The notes: a model not told the origin generated them from the sequence alone. A stretch of DNA of 18,882 nucleotides from Pseudorhodoplanes sp. (GCA_008933495.1 WBUW01000011.1:1-18882); one strand, 5' to 3'; positions 1 through 6,988 are shown, counted from the first letter of the stretch. Numbers and translations are program-made.

Positions 1-419
1 GGGTTTATTCGGAAAACGACAGAACCATGCTCGCCGCGGCCGATGCGATGATCGGGGGTGCGCGCGCGGCGATGAAGACCCAGCAACTGCACCAGATCCT
101 CGCGCTGGTCTGGTCGGTCGTCGCCGATGCCAACCGCTATTTTGCCGGCGAGGCACCGTGGGCACTCGCCAAGACCGACCTGCGGCGCATGGGCACCGTG
201 CTCTATGTCACCGCCGAGACCATCCGGCAGGTGGCGATCCTGGCGCAGCCATTCATCCCGGAATCGGCGGGGCGGCTGCTCGACATTCTTGCCGTGCCGG
301 CATCCGAACGCACGTTCCGGCACCTCGGCGGCGCGCATCGCCTGGCCGGCGGGGTGACGCTGCCGGCGCCAAGTCCGGTCTTCCCGCGCTATATCGAGCC
401 GGCCGCGACGCCGGCATGA
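1..419 (+). CDS. metG: Methionyl-tRNA synthetase, C-terminal part (5' end outside window)
   Basis: This is the last 138 codons of an open frame that is already open at base 3 and ends with TGA at 417-419. The residues match the alpha-helical anticodon-binding domain of class I methionyl-tRNA synthetase: the stretch FAGEAPWALAKTD, then a helix with RQVAILAQPFIPESAGRLLD, then the terminal segment LPAPSPVFPRYIEP. The enzyme charges initiator and elongator tRNA-Met in the cytoplasm. The protein ends right after this domain, so it lacks the extra C-terminal tRNA-binding (EMAP-like) domain of E. coli MetG, as in many alphaproteobacterial enzymes. The catalytic domain lies upstream of the window. 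The stop is four bases before the tatD start, which indicates co-transcription. The ATG at 27 is internal, not the start. Confidence 0.93.
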   Translation, partial: VYSENDRTMLAAADAMIGGARAAMKTQQLHQILALVWSVVADANRYFAGEAPWALAKTDLRRMGTVLYVTAETIRQVAILAQPFIPESAGRLLDILAVPASERTFRHLGGAHRLAGGVTLPAPSPVFPRYIEPAATPA

Positions 420-423
420 TGCC

Positions 424-1215
424 ATGATCGTCGACAGCCATTGTCATCTCGATTTTCCCGATTTTGCGAACGAGCTCGATGCGATCGTGGCGCGGGCGCG
501 CGCGCAGGGCCTGACCCGGATGGTCACGATCTCGACGCGCGCGCGCCAGTTGCAGCGGCTGCTCGACATCTGCGCGCGGTTTCCCGACGTCTATTGCTCG
601 GTCGGGACCCATCCGCACCACGCGCACGAGGAGCTCGATATCGACGCGGCGAAACTGGAAGCGCTTGCCGCAGGCGAGAAAGTGGTCGCGATCGGCGAGG
701 CCGGCCTCGATTATCATTATGACAATAGCCCGCGCGAGGCGCAGGAGCAGGGCCTGCGCGCGCACATTGCCGCGGCGCGCGCGACCGGGCTGCCGCTTGT
801 CATCCATTCGCGCGATGCCGACGACGACATGGCCAAAATCCTTGAAGAAGAAAGCGCGCGCGGGCCGTTTCCCGCCGTGCTGCATTGCTTCACCGGCGGA
901 TGCGACCTTGCCGAGCGCGGCATTGCGCTTGGCCATTATGTGTCGTTCAGCGGCATCCTGACCTTCAAGAAGTCGGACGCGCTGCGCGAGATTGCGGCGG
1001 CGCTGCCGGCCGACCGCATCCTGGTGGAAACCGACGCGCCGTATCTGGCGCCCGGTCCATTCCGCGGCAAGCGCAACGAGCCGGGCTATGTGGTGGAAAC
1101 GGCCAAGGTGCTGGCCGCCATCCGCGGCGTCAGCTATGAGGCCATGGCGCGGCAAACGACCGAGAACTTCTTCCGGCTGTTTTCCAAGGTCCCGCGCGCC
1201 CGGGCGGCGGCATGA
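424..1215 (+). CDS. tatD: TatD family metal-dependent hydrolase (DNase)
   Basis: A 263-residue protein of normal length for the TatD/YcfH TIM-barrel hydrolases. The metal ligands are visible: H6 and H8 in SHCHLDF, E92 in IGEAGLDY, H128 in VIHSRDAD, H154 in VLHCFTG and D204 in VETDAPYLAP. Family members are two-metal nucleases or phosphoesterases with 3'-5' exonuclease activity; the in vivo substrate of this copy cannot be read from sequence. The ATG at 424 is four bases after the metG stop, and the stop overlaps the next start as ATGA, so metG, tatD and the MBL hydrolase probably form one translationally coupled unit. The metG-tatD-MBL order is, to my knowledge, common in Hyphomicrobiales. 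Confidence 0.93.
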   Translation: MIVDSHCHLDFPDFANELDAIVARARAQGLTRMVTISTRARQLQRLLDICARFPDVYCSVGTHPHHAHEELDIDAAKLEALAAGEKVVAIGEAGLDYHYDNSPREAQEQGLRAHIAAARATGLPLVIHSRDADDDMAKILEEESARGPFPAVLHCFTGGCDLAERGIALGHYVSFSGILTFKKSDALREIAAALPADRILVETDAPYLAPGPFRGKRNEPGYVVETAKVLAAIRGVSYEAMARQTTENFFRLFSKVPRARAAA

Positions 1216-2009
1216 CGCTGACGCTGACCATACTGGGTTGCGGATCGTCGGGCGGCGTTCCGCGGCCCGCGCTCGGCTGGGGGGCGTGCGATCCGGCCAA
1301 TCCGAAAAACCGCCGCCGCCGCTGCTCGCTGCTGGTCGAGTGCACGGGGACCGATGGCGGCAAGACCAGCGTGCTCGTGGACACCTCGCCCGACCTGCGC
1401 GAGCAACTGCTCGCTGCCGGCGTGAGCTCGCTCGATGCGGTGCTCTTCACGCACGAACATGCCGATCACACGCACGGCATTGACGATCTGCGCCCGCTCT
1501 TCATCCACCGGCGGCGGCGGATCGATGCCTATCTCGACGAGCCGACCTCGCGCGCGCTGCATGCGCGCTTCGGCTATTGTTTCATGAAGCCGCCGGGCAG
1601 CGATTATCCGCCGATCCTGCAGGAGCACCGGCTGGTGCCGGGCCGCCCGGTCACGATCGAGGGCGAGGGCGGACCGGTCACCGCCTTGCCGTTCCTGCAG
1701 GACCACGGCGACATTGTCTCGCTCGGATTTCGGTTCGGCGGCGCGGCCTATTCGGCCGATCTGGTCGGAATGCCGGACGAAAGCGTGGCGGCGCTCAAGG
1801 GTCTCGATCTGTGGATCGTCGATGCCTTGCGGCACGCGCCGCATCCAAGCCATTTCAGCCTCGGCGACGCGCTGGCCTGGGTCGCGCGGATCGGCCCGCG
1901 GCAGGCGGTGCTGACCAATATGCATTCGGATCTGGACTATGCGGCGCTGGCCGCGAGCCTGCCGGCGCATGTTCAGCCGGCGTATGACGGGATGAAAATC
2001 GCGCTGTAA
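1212..2009 (+). CDS. MBL-fold metallo-hydrolase, PhnP-like (cyclic phosphodiesterase type)
   Basis: A 265-residue metallo-beta-lactamase-fold protein. The zinc motif HxHxDH is complete (H81, H83, D85, H86 in THEHADHTHG). Further likely ligands are H165 (QDHGD), D183 (YSADL) and H238 (NMHSDLDY). The N-terminal TILGCGSSGGVPRP strand and the cysteine- and arginine-rich insert before the motif resemble the PhnP/phosphoribosyl 1,2-cyclic phosphate phosphodiesterase subgroup. No phn genes are nearby, so a carbon-phosphorus lyase role is not supported here. A general phosphodiesterase acting on small cyclic phosphates is a reasonable guess, and the true substrate is unknown. The start ATG overlaps the tatD stop (ATGA), arguing for coupling. 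It is the last gene of the metG operon as far as can be seen. Confidence 0.88.
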   Translation: MTLTLTILGCGSSGGVPRPALGWGACDPANPKNRRRRCSLLVECTGTDGGKTSVLVDTSPDLREQLLAAGVSSLDAVLFTHEHADHTHGIDDLRPLFIHRRRRIDAYLDEPTSRALHARFGYCFMKPPGSDYPPILQEHRLVPGRPVTIEGEGGPVTALPFLQDHGDIVSLGFRFGGAAYSADLVGMPDESVAALKGLDLWIVDALRHAPHPSHFSLGDALAWVARIGPRQAVLTNMHSDLDYAALAASLPAHVQPAYDGMKIAL

Positions 2010-2265
2010 CGCGCCGAACAATGGATCATGTTTTTTCGCTAAATCCTTGGACTGGCGGCGATATTCAATTGAGCCAGTGCTGATCTGTTTTCTCCGGTCC
2101 CGGCGCCAACGGAATATTCCATAATATGTCTTATGCGAATCGGCCTGGCGCGCCGCCCGGTGCGCCCCGCGTTCGCCCGGGCGCGCCCGTGGCTTCCCAG
2201 GTTCGCCCGGCCGGGATCGATCTGCTACGACAGCAGCGCCCGCCGACCGACCCAAGACCCCGAGC
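2010..2265. promoter_or_regulatory. Intergenic region before mazG with AT-rich palindrome (possible operator)
   Basis: This gap contains no convincing gene. At 2116-2140 there is an imperfect inverted repeat with arms ATTCCATAA and TTATGCGAAT around a 6-base centre, next to a perfect 10-base palindrome GGAATATTCC at 2111-2120. It is AT-rich in otherwise very GC-rich sequence, which is typical of a regulator binding site. The symmetry is what I see; the binding protein is unknown. From about 2141 the sequence turns strongly GC-rich, with the 10-mer GTTCGCCCGG occurring twice 30 bases apart (2171-2180 and 2201-2210). Confidence 0.4.
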
Positions 2266-3105
2266 ATGAAACCTTCGCGCGACATTGCACGGCTGATCGA
2301 GATCATGGCCGCCTTGCGCGCGCCCGGCAGCGGCTGCCCCTGGGACCTGCAACAGACATTCGAGACCATCGCGCCGTACACGGTCGAGGAAGCCTACGAG
2401 GTCGCCGACGCGATCATGCGCGGCGACCGTGACGATTTGCGCGAGGAACTCGGCGACCTCCTGCTCCAGGTCGTCTTTCACGCGCGCATGGCGCAGGAGC
2501 AAGGCGCCTTCGCCTTCGGCGACGTGGTGCAGGCCATCACCGAGAAGCTGATCCGGCGTCATCCGCATGTATTCGGCGAGGCGCGCGATATGTCGCCCGA
2601 CCAGGTCAAGGGCCTGTGGAGCCGGATCAAGGCCGAGGAGAAGGCCGAGCGCGCCGCCCGCAACGGGGCGTCCGCCGACCAGGCGTCTTCGCATCTTTCG
2701 AGCGTGCCGGCCGGGCTGCCGCCGCTCCTGCGCGCGCTCAGGCTGCAGGCGCGCGCGGGCGACGTCGGCTTCGACTGGAACGATCCGATGATGGTGCTGG
2801 CGAAAATCCGCGAGGAAGCCGACGAGATGGCGGACGCGATCGCCCGCCAAAACGCCGCCGACGCCGAAGACGAGATCGGCGATCTGTTGTTCGCGGTCGT
2901 GAACCTTGCGCGCCACCTCGCTGTCGATCCCGATGCCGCCCTGCGGCGCGCCAATGCCAAGTTCGAGCGGCGCTTCCGCCATATCGAGCGCACGCTCGCC
3001 GAACGCGGGCGCGCGCTGGGCGAGGCCTCGCTTGAGGAAATGGAAGCGCTCTGGACCGAGGCCAAGCGCGCCGAACGCCGCCCCGGTGACGCCAGCCGGT
3101 CCTGA
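2266..3105 (+). CDS. mazG: Nucleoside triphosphate pyrophosphohydrolase MazG
   Basis: A 279-residue all-alpha protein with two MazG domains in tandem, the usual layout of the bacterial housekeeping enzyme. The first has the ExxE...ExxD metal-binding pattern (E42/E45 in VEEAYE, E61/D64 in REELGDLL) and is preceded by the conserved GCPWDLQQT segment. The second repeats the pattern in the C-terminal half (REEADEM then DEIGDLLFAVVNLAR). The enzyme hydrolyses nucleoside triphosphates, including aberrant ones, to monophosphate and pyrophosphate in the cytoplasm. The ATG at 2266 gives the standard start; the ribosome site is weak. It is convergent with hflX and separated from it by a repeat that may terminate transcription from both sides. 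Confidence 0.94.
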   Translation: MKPSRDIARLIEIMAALRAPGSGCPWDLQQTFETIAPYTVEEAYEVADAIMRGDRDDLREELGDLLLQVVFHARMAQEQGAFAFGDVVQAITEKLIRRHPHVFGEARDMSPDQVKGLWSRIKAEEKAERAARNGASADQASSHLSSVPAGLPPLLRALRLQARAGDVGFDWNDPMMVLAKIREEADEMADAIARQNAADAEDEIGDLLFAVVNLARHLAVDPDAALRRANAKFERRFRHIERTLAERGRALGEASLEEMEALWTEAKRAERRPGDASRS

Positions 3106-3150
3106 AGCGCGGCGGGAGGCGCGCTCTTAAGCGAGATGATTTTTCCTCGA

Positions 3151-3226
3151 ATCGACATCCCGCTTCAGCTCTTTATTTGAGCATGATCTTTTCCGAAAAC
3201 CGCTGCACACTTTTCGGGATCATGCC
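3151..3226. repeat. Dispersed Rhizobiales-type palindromic repeat between convergent genes
   Basis: The core at 3181-3225 is a strong hairpin. The left arm GCATGATC-TTTT-CCGAAAA pairs with TTTTCGG-GATCATGC, with a 4-base bulge in the left arm and an 11-base loop. The flank (CATCCCGCTTCAGCTCTTT) together with this core resembles a repeat I recall in many copies between genes of Bradyrhizobium and relatives. It touches the hflX stop codon and lies 45 bases after the mazG stop, so it could act as a bidirectional terminator or mRNA-stabilising hairpin. The hairpin is seen; the family assignment is from memory. Confidence 0.7.
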
Positions 3227-4621
3227 CTAAGACAACGACCGCGGATCGGGCGCGGCGCCGGGCCGGGGAAAACGCGCCTGCACGAGCGCGGCATTGGCGG
3301 CGTCGGCGCGCACGGTCATGACGACGCGTCCGTCCGGCTCGACCCGGCGGTCGAGCACTTCGGTATGGCGGTGCAGCCAGCTTGCGCCGGCGCCGTCCTC
3401 GGCGGCGATGACGATGCGCATCACCGCGCGGTCTTGCGTCAGGCGGCGCTCGAGGGCCGCGATCAGCGCGGCGACGCCCTCCCCGGTCAGCGCGGAAACC
3501 GCAACCGGCCGCGCGTGCGGGCACATGTGCGCGCTCGCGCGCGCGACGGAATTATCGAGGCGGCGGCGCGCCAGGGCGTCGAGCCGGTCGACCTTGTTCC
3601 ACACTTCCACGATGCGGCGGTCGTCGGCGTCGATGCCGAGCGATTCCAGCACGGCCTGCACGTCGGTGCGCTGGGCTTCGGTGTCCGCGTGCGCCACGTC
3701 GCGCACGTGCAGGATGATGTCGGCCTCGGTCACTTCCTCAAGCGTCGCGCGGAAGGCGGCGACCAGCATTGTGGGAAGGTCGGAAATGAAGCCGACGGTG
3801 TCGGACAGGATGATCTTGGCGCCGTGCGGCAGCGTCACCGCGCGCAGGGTCGGGTCGAGGGTGGCAAACAGCATGTCCGCCTGCAGCACGGCGGCGCGCG
3901 TGAGGCGGTTGAACAAGGTCGACTTGCCGGCATTGGTGTAGCCGACGAGGGCGGCAACCGGATAGGGCACGCGCTTGCGGCTCTCGCGATGCAGGGCGCG
4001 CCGCTTCTTGACGCTGTCAAGCTCGCTCTCGATCCGCGCAATGCGCTCGGCGATGACGCGCCGGTCGGCCTCGATCTGGGTCTCGCCCGGCCCGCCCAGG
4101 AAGCCGAAACCGCCGCGCTGGCGTTCGAGGTGGGTCCAGGAGCGCACCAGCCGGCTTTTCTGATAGGTCAGGTGCGCGAGCTCGACCTGCAGCACGCCCT
4201 CGCGCGTGTGCGCGCGCCGGCCGAAGATTTCCAGGATCAGGCCGGTGCGGTCGAGCACCTTGGCGTTCCAGAGCTTTTCGAGATTGCGCTGCTGGATTGG
4301 CGAGAGCGCGCAGTCCATGACCACGAGCCCGGCGGCAAGCGACTTGACGAGGCCGGCGATTTCGTCGGCCTTGCCGGTGCCGAGATAGGTTGCCGGCCGG
4401 ATTTCGCCGAGCATCACCAGGCCGGACTGGACGATTGTCAGGTCGATCGCCTGGGCGAGCCCGACCGCCTCCTCAAGGCGCGCCCCCGGCGCCCGCGTCG
4501 CGCCCTCCGCGCCGCACCCGCGCCGCAAATACGGTCCGATCACGATGGCACGCATGGACCCGGCGCCGGAACGGCGTGCGCTCAGATCGTCGGCATTCCT
4601 GTCCCGGCGGCGCTGCTCCAA
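3227..4621 (-). CDS. hflX: GTPase HflX (ribosome-associated)
   Basis: A 464-residue protein with the N-terminal HflX domain (about 25-215, with the GGFGFLGGPGETQIE glycine-rich segment near 170-184 and a charged coiled coil after it) followed by a TRAFAC-class GTPase domain: G1 GYTNAGKST at 227-235, TLDPT at 254-258, G3 DTVGF at 274-278, G4 NKVD at 342-345 and a G5-like SAL near 375. HflX binds the 50S subunit and splits stalled or heat-damaged ribosomes. The start chosen is TTG at 4621-4619, directly after the hfq stop. A strong ribosome site (GGAGAGAAGG, about 5 bases upstream) lies inside the end of hfq and decides this start. The ATG at 4555 has no such site. The hfq-hflX order is classical. 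Confidence 0.93.
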   Translation of the reverse strand: MEQRRRDRNADDLSARRSGAGSMRAIVIGPYLRRGCGAEGATRAPGARLEEAVGLAQAIDLTIVQSGLVMLGEIRPATYLGTGKADEIAGLVKSLAAGLVVMDCALSPIQQRNLEKLWNAKVLDRTGLILEIFGRRAHTREGVLQVELAHLTYQKSRLVRSWTHLERQRGGFGFLGGPGETQIEADRRVIAERIARIESELDSVKKRRALHRESRKRVPYPVAALVGYTNAGKSTLFNRLTRAAVLQADMLFATLDPTLRAVTLPHGAKIILSDTVGFISDLPTMLVAAFRATLEEVTEADIILHVRDVAHADTEAQRTDVQAVLESLGIDADDRRIVEVWNKVDRLDALARRRLDNSVARASAHMCPHARPVAVSALTGEGVAALIAALERRLTQDRAVMRIVIAAEDGAGASWLHRHTEVLDRRVEPDGRVVMTVRADAANAALVQARFPRPGAAPDPRSLS

Positions 4622-4885
4622 TCAGACCTTCTCTCCGGTCGCTGCCCCCTCCTCGGCCCCCTCGAAAAGCTGGATCGGGTGGCCGGGCATGATGGTCGAA
4701 ATGGCATGCTTGTAGACGAGCTGCGAGTGTCCGTCGCGTCGCAACAGAACGCAGAAATTGTCGAACCAGGTCACGACGCCTTGCAGCTTGACCCCGTTCA
4801 CCAGGAAGATCGTGAGAGGGATTTTCGCCTTTCGAACGTGATTAAGGAATGTGTCTTGCAGGTTCTGTGCGCGTTCGGCCGCCAT
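4622..4885 (-). CDS. hfq: RNA chaperone Hfq
   Basis: An 87-residue Sm-like protein starting MAAERAQNLQDTFLNHVRK. It has the Sm1 motif (TIFLVNGVKLQGVVTWFDNFCVLL) and the Sm2 motif with YKHAIST, including the conserved KH pair of the proximal RNA-binding face. It forms a hexameric ring that pairs small RNAs with mRNAs; in rhizobia Hfq also influences nif gene expression. The frame is open upstream to a TTG at 4996 and an ATG at 4966. I chose the ATG at 4885 because alphaproteobacterial Hfq starts at this point (usual length about 80 residues), and because the extra 37 residues look unlike protein conserved in the family. A candidate promoter at 4999-5027 would place transcription start downstream of the TTG. 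The short acidic C-terminus is normal for the group. Confidence 0.93.
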   Translation of the reverse strand: MAAERAQNLQDTFLNHVRKAKIPLTIFLVNGVKLQGVVTWFDNFCVLLRRDGHSQLVYKHAISTIMPGHPIQLFEGAEEGAATGEKV

Positions 4886-4998
4886 TGACGCTGTTTCCGT
4901 TTTTTGGCCGCCGGCGGTCAATGATCCGGCAGCTATTTTTCCCGCTTCGTCGCCCCCGTCACTCATCCGACGTTCCCCACGAGGGCTGAAGATCAATC

Positions 4999-5027
4999 AT
5001 TAGACGGCAGGCCACGCTGGCGCGCAA
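4999..5027 (-). promoter_or_regulatory. Candidate sigma-70-type promoter for hfq-hflX
   Basis: On the minus strand a TTGCGC (5027-5022) and a TCTAAT (5004-4999) are separated by exactly 17 bases. The -10 matches the consensus at five of six positions; the -35 keeps TTG, the most conserved part in alphaproteobacteria. It would give a leader of about 105 bases before the hfq ATG at 4885. This is inferred from pattern only. Confidence 0.4.
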
Positions 5028-5064
5028 GTCTCAACTCGTCTATAGGCGCCTCCGCGCCGCCGCT

Positions 5065-5922
5065 TCAGGAAAACGCGGCGAAGGCATGAAAACCGCGCCG
5101 GAGCGCGGTCGCGAGCGGCCCCGGTACGCCGTTTCCGACCGGGCGGCCGTCGATCCGGACGACCGGCATGACAAGCTGGGTGGCCGAGGTCAAAAAGGCC
5201 TCCCGCGCTTCCAGCGCCTCGGCGACGGTAAAGGGGCGCTCCTCGAGGGCCAGCCCCTGCGCCCGGATCGCATCCAGGACCACGGCGCGCGTGATGCCTT
5301 TCAGAATCCCGAAGTCGGCCGGCCGGGTCACGAGCTTGCCGTCGCCGGTGACAATCCAGGCGTTCGAGGAGGCTCCTTCGGTCACGTAGCCGTCGCGATC
5401 GACATACCAGGCCTCGCGCGCTCCGCGTTCACGCGCGGCCTGTTTGGCGAGCACGTTGGGCAGCAGCGCGGTGGCCTTGATGTCAACGCGCTCCCAGCGG
5501 TTTTCGGGAACGGTGATGACCGCGATCCCCGCCGCTGCCATGGCGTCGGCCCTGGCGGCGTCGAGGCCGTTCGCCGTGACGACGAGCGCGGGCCGCGTGC
5601 CGGGCGGCGGAAACGCGTGGTCGCGCCGTGCGACGCCGCGCGTGACCTGCAAATAGACCAGGCCGTAGCCGAGGCGGTTGCGCCGGACCACCTCGTGCAG
5701 CACGACGCTGAGAGCGGACAGCGACATCGGCAGCGGTATGCGCAGCTCGCCGAGCGAGCGTACCAGCCGCGCCATGTGCCGCCGCTCATCCACCAGTTTG
5801 CCGTCGCGTACCTCGCAGACCTCGTACACGCCGTCGGCGAACTGGTATCCGCGGTCCTCGACATGCACGCAGGCGGCCGCGCGCGGCACATATCGGCCAT
5901 TGACATAGGCGATGCGGGACAT
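5065..5922 (-). CDS. dat: Class IV PLP-dependent aminotransferase, D-amino-acid transaminase type
   Basis: A 285-residue fold-type IV aminotransferase of typical length. It shows the N-terminal VNGRYVP and HVEDRGYQFADGVYEV segments, the PLP lysine K149 in VDIKATALLPNVLAKQ, and E182 in YVTEGASSNAW, which contacts the cofactor nitrogen. The DIK...LLPNVLAKQ motif resembles D-alanine aminotransferases more than branched-chain (IlvE) enzymes. The likely reaction is reversible transfer of an amino group between D-amino acids and 2-oxo acids, supplying D-Glu or D-Ala for the cell wall. The start ATG at 5922 has GGAG eight bases upstream. To my knowledge such a gene sits between ntrX and hfq in Bradyrhizobium relatives; here about 1.2 kb of extra material separates it from ntrX. 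Substrate preference is inferred. Confidence 0.87.
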   Translation of the reverse strand: MSRIAYVNGRYVPRAAACVHVEDRGYQFADGVYEVCEVRDGKLVDERRHMARLVRSLGELRIPLPMSLSALSVVLHEVVRRNRLGYGLVYLQVTRGVARRDHAFPPPGTRPALVVTANGLDAARADAMAAAGIAVITVPENRWERVDIKATALLPNVLAKQAARERGAREAWYVDRDGYVTEGASSNAWIVTGDGKLVTRPADFGILKGITRAVVLDAIRAQGLALEERPFTVAEALEAREAFLTSATQLVMPVVRIDGRPVGNGVPGPLATALRRGFHAFAAFS

Positions 5923-5941
5923 AGGCGGCGCTCCGGAATGC

Positions 5942-6178
5942 TAGTGTCTGATCCAATCAGATTGAAGCATATCCGGCGTTCCTGAAGTAATTGGCGCATT
6001 CCTGCGGTGTGAAAGTTTGCAGGAGTGCGCCGGTTCGTTTCCAGGTGGCCTCGACCGTCCGCTCGGCCGCCTTGCGCAGGAGGGTCTTGAGTTTGGCGAA
6101 GACCTGTTCGATCGGATTGAGGTCTGGACTGTAAGGCGGCAGGAACAACAACCTGGCGCCGGCAGCACGAATGGCGCG
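5942..6178 (-). mobile_element. Remnant of an IS630-type insertion sequence (one end only)
   Basis: The outer end appears to lie at or next to the TA at 5942-5943, since IS630 elements insert at TA. A short perfect inverted repeat (TCTGAT, CCA, ATCAGA at 5947-5961) covers the transposase stop codon. The other end and most of the transposase gene are missing, and the inner border near 6172-6178 runs straight into a different decayed gene. Because only one end survives, the terminal repeat and target duplication cannot be verified. Confidence 0.65.
5957..6178 (-). pseudogene. IS630 family transposase, C-terminal fragment
   Basis: The minus-strand frame encodes AIRAAGARLLFLPPYSPDLN, then PIEQVFAKLKTLLRKAAERT and on to the end ...ECANYFRNAGYASI with a TGA stop at 5959-5957. 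The LPPYSPDLNPIE motif carries the third catalytic acidic residue of the DDE domain of IS630/Tc1-type transposases and is diagnostic. Only about the last 70 residues of a protein normally over 300 long remain; the first two catalytic aspartates and the DNA-binding part are absent, so it cannot be active. Reading upstream past about 6172 the frame loses transposase character, because the sequence there belongs to the plus-strand MBL remnant. No start codon is meaningful in this fragment. Confidence 0.85.
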
Positions 6179-6412
6179 AGACGCACTTCTGCCGATCGCG
6201 GCCGGTGCCGATCTGTTTGTCTGCGAATGCTATGCCTATGCCGGCCGCATCACTGGCCATATGAGCTGGGAGATGCCCAAAGCGCGACTTGCCGACCTGC
6301 GCGCGCGCAAGTCATGGTCACGCACATGAACCCGACCATGCTCGCGCGACTGGACGAGGTAAAGGCTGCCGGCGTGCTGGTGGCGGAGGACGGGCTGGTG
6401 ATGGACGCGTAG
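6175..6412 (+). pseudogene. MBL-fold metallo-hydrolase, 3' remnant with frameshift
   Basis: The plus strand encodes, from about 6175, DALLPIAAGADLFVCECYAY and then AGRITGHMSWEMPKARLADLRARK. This matches the C-terminal part of RNase Z-like metallo-beta-lactamase-fold hydrolases, where the C/E and GH segments supply metal ligands. The frame then hits a stop at 6327, but the next frame over continues the same domain as VMVTHMNPTMLARLDEVKAA and GVLVAEDGLVMDA to a TAG at 6410-6412. The two halves join perfectly if one base is restored near 6311 (AAG followed by GTC sharing a G), so a single-base deletion is likely. The N-terminal two thirds, including the HxHxDH motif, are gone and replaced by the IS630 remnant. 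The two open frames do not represent a functional gene. Confidence 0.75.
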
Positions 6413-6427
6413 GCCGTTGGCTTCCGC

Positions 6428-6988
6428 CTATTTCTTGACTCGCGCGATGGCCTGATCCACTTGGCCCAGCGTCCGCGCCACCATCACGTCGTAGCCGGCC
6501 GGCGCGAGGTGCTTTTCCGGGTCGTTCGGGATCGTGTGCTTCGCGAACACGTCGGCGTATTCACGATTCTTGATGACGACGACCTGGATGCCGCGCTTTT
6601 CCAGGCGGTTCGAAATATTCCGCACATTGGCAACGACCTTATCTCGGGGCACCCCGCGCTTTATGTCGTTGATGCCGATCCACACCACGGCGACTTTGGT
6701 GCCGGACGGCGCGGCCGAATCGAGCCGGCCCATCAGCCCAGTGGTGGTGTCGCCGTTGATCCCGCTGTTGAGCACGCGCACGTCGCGGCCCTTGGCTTTC
6801 AGCGCGCGCTCAAGCTTGGCCGGATAGGCCTGGTCGCGCGATACGCCCTTGCCGTAGACGTTGCTGTCGCCCACCACGGCGACCAGTAGTTCGGCCTGTG
6901 CCGCGCCCGATGCGGCCACCAGCATAACGGCGGCAGCCAGCATGGCCGCGCATGCACTCAAGGCGCCCAATCGAATTGCCGTCGCCAT
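6428..6988 (-). CDS. Exported SGNH/GDSL-type hydrolase (esterase-like)
   Basis: A 186-residue protein with a clear Sec signal peptide: positive start (MATAIR), a hydrophobic stretch about 8-28 and a likely cleavage after AQA at 32. The mature part shows the SGNH blocks: block I VVGDSNVYGKG with nucleophile S42 (GDSN rather than GDSL), block II LNSGINGDTT, block III VWIGINDIKRG with N107, and block V with H160 in EKHLAPAGYDVM. The probable partner D156 is four residues before H160, whereas the usual motif is DxxH. The product is probably a periplasmic esterase, lipase or acyl-thioesterase-like enzyme; the substrate is unknown. The ATG at 6988 is supported by AGGGGG five bases upstream; the open frame extends to 7306 but overlaps ntrX and is not plausible. 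It lies alone between ntrX and a region of decayed genes. Confidence 0.85.
   Translation of the reverse strand: MATAIRLGALSACAAMLAAAVMLVAASGAAQAELLVAVVGDSNVYGKGVSRDQAYPAKLERALKAKGRDVRVLNSGINGDTTTGLMGRLDSAAPSGTKVAVVWIGINDIKRGVPRDKVVANVRNISNRLEKRGIQVVVIKNREYADVFAKHTIPNDPEKHLAPAGYDVMVARTLGQVDQAIARVKK

Noticed and set aside
2131..2982. 283-codon minus-strand frame antisense to mazG with GRTxGAPG-like repeats at its end
   Set aside because: It is opposite a clear MazG coding sequence, and the repetitive end comes from the GC-rich direct repeats at 2141-2215.
5941..6186. 81-codon minus-strand frame overlapping the IS630 remnant
   Set aside because: It is an out-of-frame reading of the transposase fragment; the recognisable DDE motif is in the neighbouring frame.
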